Source of the DNA: Ustilaginoidea virens
Taxonomy: Eukaryota > Ascomycota > Sordariomycetes > Hypocreales > Clavicipitaceae
Direction: 5' to 3'
NCBI RefSeq assembly: GCF_000687475.1
Contig: NC_057318.1
Coordinates: 5,580,001 to 5,644,000 of the forward strand
Length of the DNA: 64,000 nt
Positions 11,601-23,277 of this stretch are shown here, in pieces (position 1 is the first letter of the stretch; each line of letters opens with the position of its first letter). Position numbers and translations under genes: made by a program. Under the pieces are notes generated by a model. That model was not told where the DNA came from. It saw only the letters and a list, made by a program, of their open reading frames with translations, and did no database searches.

Positions 11601-12459
11601 AGACTACCCTAAAGAGTCGATCGCTCAAGCATTACTTCTATTACTGCTATTTTCGCCTGAACCGGACGATCAGACTAAGCCGATACCTCCCCTCGATAAT
11701 ATATTCTATATTAGGGTTGATAATATTAAAAGGAAGGATCATAAGGTCTTTATAGCAGCTATAATAAAGCCGTTAGCTATAATGGAAGCCCCTTATATCA
11801 CGAATATGCCTAAGGAGCCGGCAATATAAAGAGAGCTTTAAAAGCATCCTAAGCGCGAGGAATTTATCGCTGCTGCTAAAGAAGAATACGGCAAGATCAC
11901 CAATAGGGAGATTAGGTATATTATTCGTCGGAATGATTTATCTATAGACCCTAAGATTAAGCCATTAGACTTAAAGTGGGTATTCGCCTATAAATAGGAC
12001 CAAGATAGCTTCCTCACCAATTATAAGGCCCGATTATATATTCGTGGTAATTAACAACCTTTCGACCTTCGTAATACCTAGGCTACCGCGCTCGCGGCAC
12101 GCACTTTTCGCCTCCTAATGGCCCTAACGTATTACTTTAACCTAGATACGCACTAATACGACTTCGTCACAGCCTTCCTAAATATGCCATTTAATAAGAC
12201 GGTCTATTGCAAGCAGCCTAATAGATTTTACGATAGTTATTCGTATATTAAGCTATTGCGTGCCCTCTATAGGCTTCAAAGGTCGCCATTACTATAGTTT
12301 AAGGAGCTATCACGATTCCTAATAGAAAGGGGCTTTATATAGGTCTATAAGGACCCCTATATCTTTATTAACGATGCCTTTATCGTATTCTTCTATATGG
12401 ATAACCTGGTCGTCCTATATTACAAATTACAGGCAGAGGCATTTAAGTTATTTTACGCT
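8640..12459 (+). pseudogene. TE-A gag-protease-integrase-RT (5' part), RIP-degraded
   Basis: Translation through stops gives, in order: a gag-like region (about 8860-9500); a protease-site remnant near 9950 with NATAYIFND, consistent with a mutated DTGATAHIF-type site; an integrase zinc-binding remnant ARFGHPGRDP near 10435-10460; and a Copia RT from about 11900 (LKWVFAYK, DFVTAFLNMPF, LYRLQRSP). The RT active site near 12391-12410 reads FYMDNLVV. The second catalytic Asp is Asn, one G-to-A change. The frame stops at 12459 where TE-B enters. Confidence 0.85.
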
Positions 12460-12464
12460 GTGCT

Positions 12465-12805
12465 TGTTGATATAAACTCGGGGTACCCAGTTATCCGTAG
12501 GGTCGCGCGCGTGGTATCAAGTACCGTGAGGTCACCGGTCAAAGGTATGATTACTTCTTTGATTATGACTGACTATCTAAAAGGAAAGAAAGGAAGCAAA
12601 AGAGGGTAATTACACGATATGGCCTTTTTGTGCGTGCCGCTGTCACGTGCATCGGCGCAGTCGGGCCGGGCTGCCCGCGTGCCCTACCGGGCTCAGGGGT
12701 AAAGGGGCAAAAGGGGCCAAAGTGGCCACATCGTGCGCATCGGGTGTGCGCGGCACATCCGTCGCAATGTGCCCAATTGGGCACCTTGCGACAGCGATTC
12801 CGATA
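12465..12805 (-). repeat. TE-B 3' LTR
   Basis: On the plus strand it runs from TGTTGATATAAACTC to CGATTCCGATA. The centre is GC-rich (GTCGGGCCGGGCTGCC and around), in contrast with the AT-rich interior. Open frames at 12563-12784 and 12647-12856 are chance frames in this LTR. Confidence 0.95.
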
Positions 12806-13269
12806 CTGGCAGCTTCTCTTTTTATAGAAGCAAACATCGGAATCGCTAGGATGTAAGGCGCATATATAGAAAAGAAAGTGCGGCGCGGTCTCGGCAGGTT
12901 ATGCCGCCGATAACGCTGTCGCGCCGCGCGGCCGGCTTGTACAGGATCATACCGTACAGCCGGTATGTTGAATATCGCAGCCGAAACAAGGGGTAAAAAG
13001 GGGCAGCAGTAAACACAGTAAAAGCAACAAATGCACACAACATTGAACATAGGAAAATCCACATATTTGCCACCCATGATATCACCAATATCTCCTAAAT
13101 GTAGTTAGATATTGACCGGCCTCTTTACCCACCCTTCCATACGTATTACAGCCTTATTGTGGTTAACGAAGGTCTTAAGGGCTTTATTAGGCGTTCCCTT
13201 AGTTATTGCATTAGCGAGATTATCGTTCCTATTAATCTAGCGGATCTTATATATCTCCCGGCGCTCGTA

Positions 13270-16200
13270 TGACTATCGTAAGGCTATAATATCTATCATA
13301 AGCCTCTTTTCCTTGGTAGTGCCTAGCTTGATAAGGCATTCGTATAATAAAAACGAATCTATATATATAACCGTAGGGATCTTTAGTAATCCTAGCCTGC
13401 TGGTAATCATATTGAGGGTCGTGCCTATCGCATAGGCGATATCGACCCCTTGCACCATACTATACAGCTCCGAAGCGAGTACGCTACGCGTTACCCGCTT
13501 GCTCTTTGTAGAGCTATAAGTAATAATATTACCGGTCAACTGGAAGGCGTTATTTGCAGTATCTGCCTTATTCCCTAGCACAATCACGTAACCAATCTGG
13601 GAGCTTAAATCTTTATTATTAGCAAAGGATCCGTCAATAAATATAAAGATCTTAGCTGTAGTAAGGGCCAAATTGATATACTATAAGCCACGATCCTGGT
13701 TATCGCGCTGCTATTGAAGGCGCTTATTCAACCTCGCGATATCGTTATGGTCAGGTTGCTATTATTGTGCTGCGATAGATAGGTCAAAAGAGGCCTCAGG
13801 CTGGCAGACTATAGCCACGTAAGCGCTACAAGCGCGTTATTCGATATAATTACGCTAGGCTATAGGCGCATTTTTATCGATAGTCGTAATCTTCTTATTT
13901 TGCCCTTTCTGGCATAAGGTTATACCGTTATTGTTAGCCGTTAGTATGCATCTATTGAATATCAGGGGTATAGTTGGCGATAGCCTCGTCTTGGGCTTAG
14001 CGTTGAAGCCTGCCTTAGTAAGCTCTAATTCCTCCCATTAGAAGAAGGCATCGTCACTTAAGCCGAGGGTATCATTAGTCTATATACCTACAATACCAAA
14101 GTATATGCTAGTATCGCCGGTATAATTAGGAGCATTAGTACGGTCAGGGGCGTTAGTACAGTCAGGAACGTTATTGCCGGCAGATATTAGCAAATAGGGG
14201 TCGTAAGTCGATATAGTTATGCCCAACTTCTTACGATGGTGCCGGAAGTACGTCGCCCACTAGTGGGTGCCTGCCTCAGCTATTCCATACAGTAGCTTCA
14301 CCACTTCCATAATAGTATTATCTAGGTATTAGTGGGCTATTTATTTGGGTAGCTTAGCGATAATCGATCTATTGAGGGTGGTGGATGACTGTACGTAAGC
14401 CTGTATAATATCACGTATCTAGAGAAATAAGCCGTGAGAACGTTATAGTAATAGGGCTATTAATATTAGTAGCCGTTGACTCGCCCATTAAATTATAGGG
14501 GATTGAGTTAATATTAATCGCTTTTCGTTATTACTATGACCCTATATAATAAGCCTAGACTTCTCATATGGGGTATCTATGCCTTTGCCTTTAATTTCTC
14601 GTACTATACGTGAGTTGAACAGGCGTTAGGCTCTATATTAACCGATATTAAAGGTGACGAATCGGAATATATCGCGGGCCTATAATGCTTCTATCTCTGT
14701 ACGGTCAGACTATTCGAAAGGGGCTCTAGGGGTTATAATCTTCCCTTCCTGGCGTAATTAGCTAGTAAGCTACAGGTCGGCTTACTCTTTTATAGTTAGG
14801 AAAGAGACATTAATAACGGTATTAGAAGCTATAGTATTGACGAGAGCTTCTTCTTGGTCCTTATTGATTATAACATCGGATACCACCCTTGCTAGTAATA
14901 GTAATAGTGGCCTGGCTTAATTAGAGCCAGTAGCTGGTAACGGATATATCACGGCTGCAGGTATTATTATGGCTAGAGGTACGGGTGCAGCCGGTACCCT
15001 AACTTCTAGCCTGCCGGGGCAGGCCGGGCCTTCGGCATAGACGATATCTTTAGGATCATCCGTACCGGGATTAGTATCACGGTCGGGGTCGTAGTTATAT
15101 AGCTTAACGACTGTGGACCGGAACTTAACCGGGCCATATGGCATCTATATAATGCAAGTCTCACTATTAAGGCTGATAAGCCGGTACGGCCTATACCATC
15201 CACCTTTTTCTCTCTATACCCGCACATCTAACTATAGGGGTAGTCAGTAGATAGGCCGTGTATTTGGGCCGTTCTATTAGGCGAGGGCATCGTGAACTTA
15301 TCGCTTAGCGAGGCATTTCCTAGCTTTATTAGTAGCCTTTCGTAACGTCAGGGCACGTTATAATACTAATAAGCTAGGGGGTGAATCGTCCGTTAGTTAA
15401 AGATATACCCTAAAGACCAATAACATAAGCACTAGACCGTTAGGTCCAGCGGAATTATTGACAGCCTTTACAGCAAGCTGTAATTTCTATTCCTTTGTTA
15501 TTAGGTCGCCTACTTCGTTATCAATAATAGTATAGGCTCGGCGTAACGGGGCATAATATCTTTCGACCTTGCCAATACTATTATAGGCTTCTATAGGAAT
15601 TTCATCCATATTAATAGATAAAAGCCGGGCATTATAACGGAATTCGGTAGAAGCAAAGTTTAGTCCGGCATCGTAGACTATCCAATCCGGTAGGCTAAAG
15701 TAGGTATCAATCTAGCATTCCTTAAGGGCATTCCAAACATCATAGGCCTTCTGCCTTTATAGATCAAGGAATCTAGCTGCCTAGAAGCTTATCGCGGCAT
15801 CCATAATATGTAATACCGGCCGATTATCAATATAAAGGATATCGACGATAATTTCATAGTTGAATTAGCTAATATCGTCATCCTTAAGCGTGAATTTAAA
15901 TCGGCTAGGTGCCTTTGCGTTCATCTAGTATTAATAGCACATATGGGTAATCTTCTCGATAATATTACGGTCAATATCATCATCATATCCAGCCCACTAA
16001 AGCAATTTAGTGAGCCTATTAATAGAGGGGTGCCCGAATCGATAATAAAGCTAACGGATTTCCTATAATGATAAATAGAAGGCTGCAGTATCTATAGCAT
16101 TAAGAGTCCACCATAGATATCCCCATTTCCTGATAATTGGGACCTTAATATCCCCTTGGATTAATAGGTTATCAATATTGTCAAGCTTCACGCCTATCCT

Positions 16201-18990
16201 ATCTATATCTATAATAAAATATAGGAAGGGGGTGCCGCTATTAAGAATATAGAAGGGGATATTACCGAATATCATCGGGACATTTAGTATGCCGGAAGAG
16301 GTGGCGGAGCCTACGCCGAAGTTCACCGTATGCTTCTTATCAGTTATCTCAATAGTCAAAGTCTTTATTAATCTCATCAGGGCCTTTACTTAACCTAGGC
16401 CTGCTATTAATAGGCCGGAAGCGCCGGTATCCAATAAGATTCCGCAGAAGGTATAGTCACCATAGCATTCTTCTTCTAGAAAGACAGAATTACAGTCTAG
16501 TAAGGGCATTCGGAAGGGATCAATTTATAGGAAGGCATATCGGCATAATTCATCTTGTAAGGCTTGCAATATCTCGATAGATAAAGAAGGTGGCGGTTCT
16601 ATTTACGTAGGGGCTAAGAAATACTGAGTGGCTGTAAATTATAGTGCGACAGCATCCTCTATATCCCAATATATAACCCCTGCCATCATGACTTCAATAT
16701 CTTTAACGATATCATTAAAATCGGCATCTTCAAGAGCTTAGTCGGCGGTCCCTTCGTATTCCTATAGGAAAACGCGGAATTTCTTATCATTAGGAACGGT
16801 CCGGTTGGAGCGGTTCTTTAGCTATTATACCTTTAATTCTTATTGCTCTTTATCAGTATAATTAGATAACCAACATCCTAATTTATTGCAAACGAAGCAT
16901 CTTCTTTAACGGGGCCTAGCTAGAAAGGCGCGATTCTATTATTGCCGTTAATACTGCTATTGTGAGCCGAATCGGCGTTAAGGGCATTAATGCCGATCGT
17001 TAGATTGACCATATTTACGGTCTGTGAACAGCGCCATATTGTCATCAATATCTTCAACATCCTAATGTTATTAGGGCTATTATTGAAGGAAATAATGCTA
17101 TTAAGTCATATGGGTAGTCTCGTAGATAGAAAGGGATCGCCATAGGTCAGCGGCGAGGCCTTCGAATATAGGGGCATAACGATACAAGGCCTAGCTACAC
17201 TCAGGGGTATCCCTTACAGCATTAAGCACTTACCGATAAAGCTCTATATCAGCTGTAAAAGGGGGAAAAAGACCACGATATAGGCATTAAAGTTCTTCCA
17301 ATAGGATATTAAGGCATTCTAGCTTTGACTTATTAGGATATTTCGCGATAGTTGATTAGAGCGTTATTCTATTCTAACAGTGCAAATAGAATTGCTCTAT
17401 GCTCTTATTTTCGAAATAGTTCTTAACTTTGCGGACCATATCGTCAAAAGTAAGGGTATCGCAAATACGTTCAATATTATCAAAGTAATAAGTCTCCGCA
17501 TCACTAATAAGCATGATTTGGAAGGCTCTAGCGAATGCATTATCGGGTAATCCTAGCAGGCGGCACTTACTCTTAAAAGATATAACCTTTGGTATAAGGA
17601 AATCATCCATTTTGCCGCTATATCTATCCTCTGTACGATAGCTGCATAAAAGGTCAGATATCTTCTTCGACACATCATTAAACCCGGTTCAGGTATGATC
17701 TTCTTAGTCAAACCCGGCCTCTATATAGGCTTTTCGGGTATAACCTTAGGGGTATTCCGGAGGGTATTCCGGAACAGCTTGCCGGTAGCCTTGCGGTAGG
17801 CTAGTGGGATCTCTAGCTGGTTCATCCCATAACCCGGGTCGGTCTAGGTTTACCAGTCCTCCCGTCAAGACGGTCCATTCATCGGCCTAGGTAGTCCGAT
17901 ATTAACGGGAAGGGCCAGGTGCCGTGCCTATTTTTGGCATTATCGGATGAGGCGTTTAGGCCCGATATCTAGTATCACGGGCGGCGGCGTTGGTTTAGTG
18001 GGTATTATTAGGGTCCTCTATTGAAGGAAGCACATCATTAGGGCCTATAACTCGGTCTCTATTGGGCATGCTATAACCTCGAAAGGCATTAAGATAGCCG
18101 CCTCGGCTAGCCCTACTAGGGGTATAATCCCTAGAGCGATATATTTTATCGGATCGGTCTTATAGGCTATAATCATCGGCCGTTATATATTATTGTTGAT
18201 GGCGGGATTTTTCCCTTATTTCGAATAGCGGCCTATTGTAAATAGGCGTCTTCCCTTTTAGTTATTAGGACCGGCCCCTATCTTCTTCTTCTTCAATAGG
18301 GGCAAGCGCAAAGGCATAATACTTCTTCGATATAGAGGGGGGGACAATAGGTTATTATGACTATAATCGTGCCATTAGTATTGCGAATTCCCTTAGCGTT
18401 AATAGGGCTTATAAGAGCCGTAACGCGAGCCTTAGTGAGGGTATTCGCATAACTATTATAGGGGCTCATAATAATAATAATAAGGGCCTTATGCATGTAT
18501 ATAAGGGCGTATTTTGAAGCCTTTGCATCTCTTGCTCGGTATTACCGATGGGTAGTAAGGCTTCCCTAGTAGGGTTAAGCCGGGATAGGAATACATTGCA
18601 AGCAAATTGCCGGGTTACTTCCTCTTGAGGCCATTATGGATTCTATTATTATTAAAGGCATTCAAATAGGGTTAGTATTATTAGGGAACCCGATACTCCA
18701 ATATATACGCCGCGTTCCCGTAATATTGAGCGGAATTGCCGTAAAACCTGAGCGTTAATACGGCGGAATAGGGCCTCATTCCACTCGCTATAATCCTCGC
18801 GGAATTATTCCTAAAGATTATCATCCAGGTGGGTGTTTTCCTTATAGGTATCTATAAGGAAGGCGATACGGTTGTGTAGCTATACATTCGTAGCATTATT
18901 AGGGTCGACAGGCTCTATAGCGTTAGTCTAATTATCGTCAAAGAGTAAGGCAAACCGTTATATCCTCTTAGGTAGCTCTCGTGGTTGTTG
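13270..18990 (-). pseudogene. TE-B gag-pol remnant (protease, integrase, RT, RNase H)
   Basis: On the minus strand a gag segment survives at 17673-17374 (contains KMDDFLIPKVISFKSKCRLL). A protease active site LLDTGASG lies at about 16435-16412 with its Asp intact. The integrase zinc region YRFGHPSINRL lies near 16060-16020. An RT segment with LYGIAEAGTHWW and STYDPYLL lies near 14300-14180. An RNase H segment lies at 13671-13273 (FIFIDGSFANN and later VLASELYSM). In-frame TAG/TAA codons lie between all of these, so no full polyprotein can be made. Confidence 0.88.
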
Positions 18991-19386
18991 TGATGTTAAT
19001 AATGATAAGGCTATAGTGTTGAGATAAGGGTTTGAAGAAGGGGGGGGGGGGGGGATATATTGCAAGGAGTATAGGATTTACTCTTGCAAGGAGTGCAAGA
19101 TTCGAAAGGGCTTTTACCGTAGTAGTAAAAAAAAGAAAGAATAGGAAGAGGTCATAAATCGTTCTTCCTAAATGCTGAGGGTATCTTTAAAGATTGTGAT
19201 ATTTAGCGTAAGTTTCTTCCTCGTAATAGACGAGGGGAAGGAGAGATCATAAATCGTTCTCCCTCTGGTTAGTATAGCTAAAAAAGCTTAACTGCCTCTT
19301 CGAAATCAATATCTTGCTAATCTGTGATGCACCGTTCTTTGCGGGATGTAATTATCCTATAAGTGGTGGTTATCACCACTGATCAG

Positions 19387-19727
19387 TATTGATATAAACT
19401 CAGGGTACCCAGTTATCCGTAGGGTCGCGCGCGTGGTATCAAGTACCGTGAGGTCACCGGTTAAAGGTATAATTACTTCTTTGATTATAACTAACTATCT
19501 AAAAGGAAAGAAAGGAAGCAAAAGAGGGTAATTACACGATATGGCCTTTTTGTGCGTGCCGCTGTCACGTGCATCGGCGCAGTCGGGCCGGGCTGCCCGC
19601 GTGCCCTACCGGGCTCAGGGGTAAAGGGGCAAAAGGGGCCAAAGTGGCCACATCGTGCGCATCGGGTATGCGCGGCACATCCGTCGCAATGTGCCCAATT
19701 GGGCACCTTGCGACAGCGATTCCGACA
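19387..19727 (-). repeat. TE-B 5' LTR
   Basis: It is the same length as the copy at 12465 and differs at about eight sites, all transitions (for example TGTTGATA versus TATTGATA at its plus-strand start). The GTGCT duplication follows at 19728-19732. The bases next to it inside the element form a small palindrome (GTGGTTATCACCAC); I see no clear primer-binding site. Confidence 0.95.
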
Positions 19728-19732
19728 GTGCT

Positions 19733-20690
19733 AATAGGCGCTTTTAAGATTAAGGACCTTAGCGAGCTATATTAGTTCCTAGCTATTAAGGTTATTCACG
19801 ACCGTACGGAAGGGAAGCTATAGCTTACCTAAAGGGCGTACTTCGATAAGCTCGCAATTAAATATAACCTCACCTCCTTTGACGGAAAGGAACCCCCTAA
19901 GCACCTATTAAATGCCGCGAGACTTAAGAAGTATAATAGAACGGCTAAACCCAATAATACCTAGCGATACTAATCAATAGTAGGATTATTAGTGTATCCG
20001 ATCATAATTACTAGGCCTAAACTAGGCTATATCGGATCGCAGCTTTCCCGCTTCCTTCAAAATCCTAGTCCAGACCATTTGCGCGCAGTAAGAAAGGCCT
20101 TTAACTATAGCTATATATGGAAGAATACTGCTATTAAATTCAGTGCCGATAACCCAGAAATGCAGGCATATTCAGATACATCCTTTACTAACGATATTAC
20201 ATCCCAATGCAACTCATAAGGATATATAATTAAGCTATTTAGTGGCCCGATTATATATAAAGCTGGTCAATAGGATATAGTGATAACATCATCTATAAAG
20301 GCTGAATTACTAGCGATTTTATACACCGCGAAAGAGGTTATCGCGTTCCGCAGGCTCTATAAGGAAGTTAGGCTTTATTTAGTATAAGATATCCCTATTA
20401 TTCAGTGCGATAACATCTAGACTATTCGCCTGTTAAAAAAAAAGTTTTTTAAACTTGTAACCCGGCTCCGTCACATTAATATTCATTATCACTGGTTGCG
20501 GCAAAAAGTCTAGAAAGGCTCTATTGATATTACGTAGGTTCCTATAGGTAATATAATCGCTAACGGTTTTACTAAGCCCCTAATAGGCTAGAAATTCGAA
20601 ACCTTCTACCGTTAGCTGGGGCTAATAGTATTAAAAGGCTCCCGCGATATTGGGCAGTCTCACGATATTCGTTGTAATATTAAGGAAATG
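19733..20690 (+). pseudogene. TE-A RT 3' part and RNase H
   Basis: The TE-A frame resumes directly after the TE-B target duplication. It shows the end of RT, then IITRPKLGYIGSQLSRFL (the family's TRPDIxYAVSxLSRF block) at about 19998-20050, and an RNase H with AYSDTSFTND near 20166-20196 and a KAELLAI-like block near 20300. TAG/TAA stops break it. Confidence 0.85.
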
Positions 20691-21002
20691 CCTTATAAAG
20701 AGGATAATGAAAAGCCTCACCAAATAGATTAAGAAGATGCGTTTCAACAGCCGCATATGTTTTCCTACGTAGACCTGAATTTTGTGGTTTATTGTTATTT
20801 TCTATTGTCTTTTACGTTCCTCATAACGATATATGCGAATAGGGGCATTTTTTTACCCCTAAGGGTTGTTTTTAATAATAGCACCTCTACTACTCTTCTT
20901 GCTATGGTATAATGACTTCTATGGTTCTATTTGCTATCTTATTTTATATAGGAATTGGCTATATAGCAGGATATGCTCGATAAAGTATATCCTGGGGGGG
21001 TG

Positions 21003-21198
21003 TGTCGGCGGGGATACCGGTGGATCATCATATGTGTCGGGAATGTCCGGATACGAATGTGGCATATATAACCGAGGGAATAGTAGCCCCTTAGGGTTAC
21101 CCCCGTGCCCACTATAAATAGCTGGTGACCTGAGTACTGTTGAGATAGGTCAGGTCAACCCTTGACAATATACCGCTTTCTCTCCCTGCTTCCTGACA
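21003..21198 (+). repeat. TE-A 3' LTR
   Basis: It begins TGTCGGCGGGG and ends CCTGACA, followed by the CTTCA duplication at 21199-21203. It is preceded by a seven-G run that fits a polypurine tract. Confidence 0.95.
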
Positions 21199-21817
21199 CT
21201 TCATCACATGGAAAAGAAAAGCGTCGTGCAGCCGAAAGGCGTCGACTTACTTTGGCCGCCGAGACGTAGGTACTATTTCGCTCCGACGGTGCCTGAAAGA
21301 AATGGCAAAAAAGAAAAGAAAAAGAAAAAGAAAAAGAAAAAGAAAAAGAAAAAGAAAAAGAAAAAGAAAAAGAAAAAGAAAAAGAAAAAGAAAAAGAAAA
21401 AGAAAAAGAAAAAGAAAAAAGAAAGCAAGAAAGCCAGCCAGCAGCCAGCGCCGTCGCAAAGAAAGAAGAAGAAAAAAAAACGGGCGGCGTGTTCCCGTGG
21501 CCCAACTCTCTTCTATAGTCACCATAAGCTATGCTCCATTTCTCCCTTCATCTTTGGCGTCTGCATCTTGTCCGCCAGAGAGGTTTAACCCACAAATACT
21601 GCCTCCACGTTGCGTCCGCTCGGCTTCACCCCAAAACGACGTGCTTCGGGACGCACCGCCCTTGCTTTCCAAGAATAGCTTCAGGGACTGGAGCAACATG
21701 TCGTCAAGAGGCCGTGTTCAAAACGACCCATCTTCTCACTACGCATATTCCCAGCCTGTCGCCTTGAGTTCGACATGGTGCCCCTGTCGTCGAGACGGCT
21801 GCCGCCGTGATCCCTTC
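21199..21817. other. END3 3' flank with an AAAAAG hexamer array
   Basis: It contains a near-perfect hexanucleotide AAAAAG array at about 21307-21421, giving spurious Lys/Arg or Phe/Leu frames. The rest is the 3' flank of END3. I see no further gene. Confidence 0.7.
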
Positions 21818-22639
21818 TTATACCTTCTCAGCGTCAATTTGCCTCCGCAAATCATCCAGAACCGCTTGCCTCGAGCTCAGATGCGACTCGAGGCCTTGCA
21901 CCTGCTCCCGCACCGTTTGTAGATCCTCCGACACGCTCTTCAGGCTTGACCCGGCAGCGCTCTTTCCCCTGCCTTCCTCCAGGTCTCTCAGCTCCTTGCG
22001 CTTGTAGTCGAGCAGCTGGGTCAGCTCTCGCTTCACGAGGGCAGGCTTGGAATCTCGCTTGCCCCCCTTTCGCTGCTCGGCCAGTTCCTCGACCCTTTGG
22101 ATCCTGGCGTCCAGGTCGGCCAGCTGCCGAGTCAGCCGCACCTCCTCCCAGTCTTCTGTTTTTTCGGTAGCAAAGTCGGTGCCGCCAGTCTTGAACCCGC
22201 TCCTGCCTAGGCGGGTGAGGTACTGCTCGCCAAACTTGGTCTTGCGCCCGGTGCTTGTGGAATCGTCGGCTTTGGCGGCCCACCTTGACGCGGCGCCTGT
22301 CCGTTGGTTGTCGACCTGATAGTCTATCTGGTTGCGCTCGAAGCTTGATCGCAGGGACGCGGGTATGGAGCGGGGGATGCGGAAGCCTTGGTGACGGTAG
22401 TTGAGAATGTGGAGCAACGCAAGACAGGCGTCCTTGTTGATGGTTGAGCCGGCCGACGGATTCACAAGATTCCAGGCGGAGCGAACATCCGTGTCGGGGA
22501 CGTCGAGTGATTCGTAGAGCTCCTCTAAAGCAGTGACTGAAGTCGAGGTGAGAAAGAAAGAAAAAAAAAACGAGGAACCAGATGCCAAGAGAAACACACA
22601 ACGAGGGGCGGGGGGGGGAGAGGGAGAGGAGAGAGAGAG

Positions 22640-22674
<35 letters not shown>

Positions 22675-23277
22675 AAGATAGAGAGGGACGGGCCGTCCAC
22701 TAACATGATACCTCGCCGCGCATGTCCCGGTTCTCCTGGTAAATCTGCTCGTACTTGCTCTTGTCTTGGGGCTTCATGTACCAGTCAAACCCATCCTTGA
22801 GACCCAAATCATCCGAATCGTCCTCGACTCGTTCGAACTGAGGCTGCTTGCCGGCAATGGCGCGAGTCGCCTGGACCAAATGGGCCTTTGACTCGGGCAC
22901 CAGCCAGTCCGGCAGTGTCTTGGGCACGTCGGCGTACTCCTGCGCAACGAATTGGACATGACCAACGTCAGTCTCGGGATGCACTGCACCACTCGGGCCG
23001 TGATTCGACGGGTTGGCGCGCGGGACCCAAGGCCACATACCCCGTTCAAAATGTCAAAGATGACTCGCATGGCCACGCAGAACTCCTCGAAATCGAGATT
23101 GCCATCGTTGTCCACGTCGGCCAAATCCCACACGCGCTCCAGCTGGTCGTCTCGCAGACCGCTGTTCTTCAGCACGGGGGCCGCTTGTTCGCCGCTGAGG
23201 AATTGGCCGCCACCCGTCCTGTCGGAAAAGATGTTCCAGTATGTCTCAACCTCCTTGGCTTCGATTCTCGGAGGCAT
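21818..23277 (-). CDS. END3: Actin cytoskeleton/endocytosis protein END3
   Basis: I infer three exons on the minus strand: 23277-23041, 22939-22705 and 22536-21818 (396 aa). Intron 1 is 101 nt. Intron 2 (168 nt, GTTAGT..TCAG) contains a (GA)n tract. An earlier GTATCA donor was rejected because only GTTAGT restores the family's [16 protein letters not shown] block. Residues about 8-100 are an EH domain with an EF-hand loop ([13 protein letters not shown]). A second EH-like domain covers about 135-230 ([16 protein letters not shown]). The C-terminus from about 290 is a Glu/Arg/Leu-rich coiled coil. END3 works with Pan1 and Sla1 at cortical actin patches to drive clathrin-mediated endocytosis. 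The whole length matches the fungal family closely, so the call is firm. Confidence 0.96.
22612..22684. repeat. (GA)n purine tract in END3 intron 2
   Basis: A GAGAGA/GAGAGG tract follows a G run. On the coding strand it is a CT-rich pyrimidine stretch between donor and acceptor. Confidence 0.9.

Larger units (their letters stand above)
12465..19727 (-). mobile_element. TE-B: Ty1/Copia LTR retrotransposon nested in the TE-A RT
   Basis: LTRs of 341 bp lie at 12465-12805 and 19387-19727, flanked by GTGCT at 12460-12464 and 19728-19732. The element is 7263 bp and reads on the minus strand: gag near 19.0-17.0 kb, protease near 16.4 kb, integrase 16.1-15.2 kb, RT about 14.8-14.1 kb, RNase H 13.8-13.27 kb. 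Every domain is broken by stop codons. A second copy of the family (TE-B2) starts at 54083. Confidence 0.95.
8102..21198 (+). mobile_element. TE-A: Ty1/Copia LTR retrotransposon, split by TE-B
   Basis: LTRs of 196 bp (8102-8297 and 21003-21198) flank the element, and CTTCA is duplicated at 8097-8101 and 21199-21203. The domain order on the plus strand is gag, protease, integrase, RT, RNase H, which is Copia order. The RT is interrupted by TE-B (12465-19727, with its own GTGCT duplication). Without TE-B the element would be about 5.8 kb. All coding frames carry many TAA/TAG stops, and the sequence is depleted in CA/TG and rich in TA, as RIP would leave it. A run of G (about 20994-21000) just before the 3' LTR is the likely polypurine tract. 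The element is dead. Confidence 0.93.

Noticed and set aside
12563..12856. Small frames repeated at 19491-19775 and 54238-54476
   Set aside because: They are chance frames in the GC-rich centre of TE-B-family LTRs.
21302..21922. 206-codon Lys/Arg-rich frame
   Set aside because: It is driven by the AAAAAG microsatellite and runs antisense into END3.
22708..22711. END3 intron 2 starting at GTATCA
   Set aside because: It removes the Val-Ser and shifts the next exon out of phase. The GTTAGT donor at 22704 restores the conserved block.
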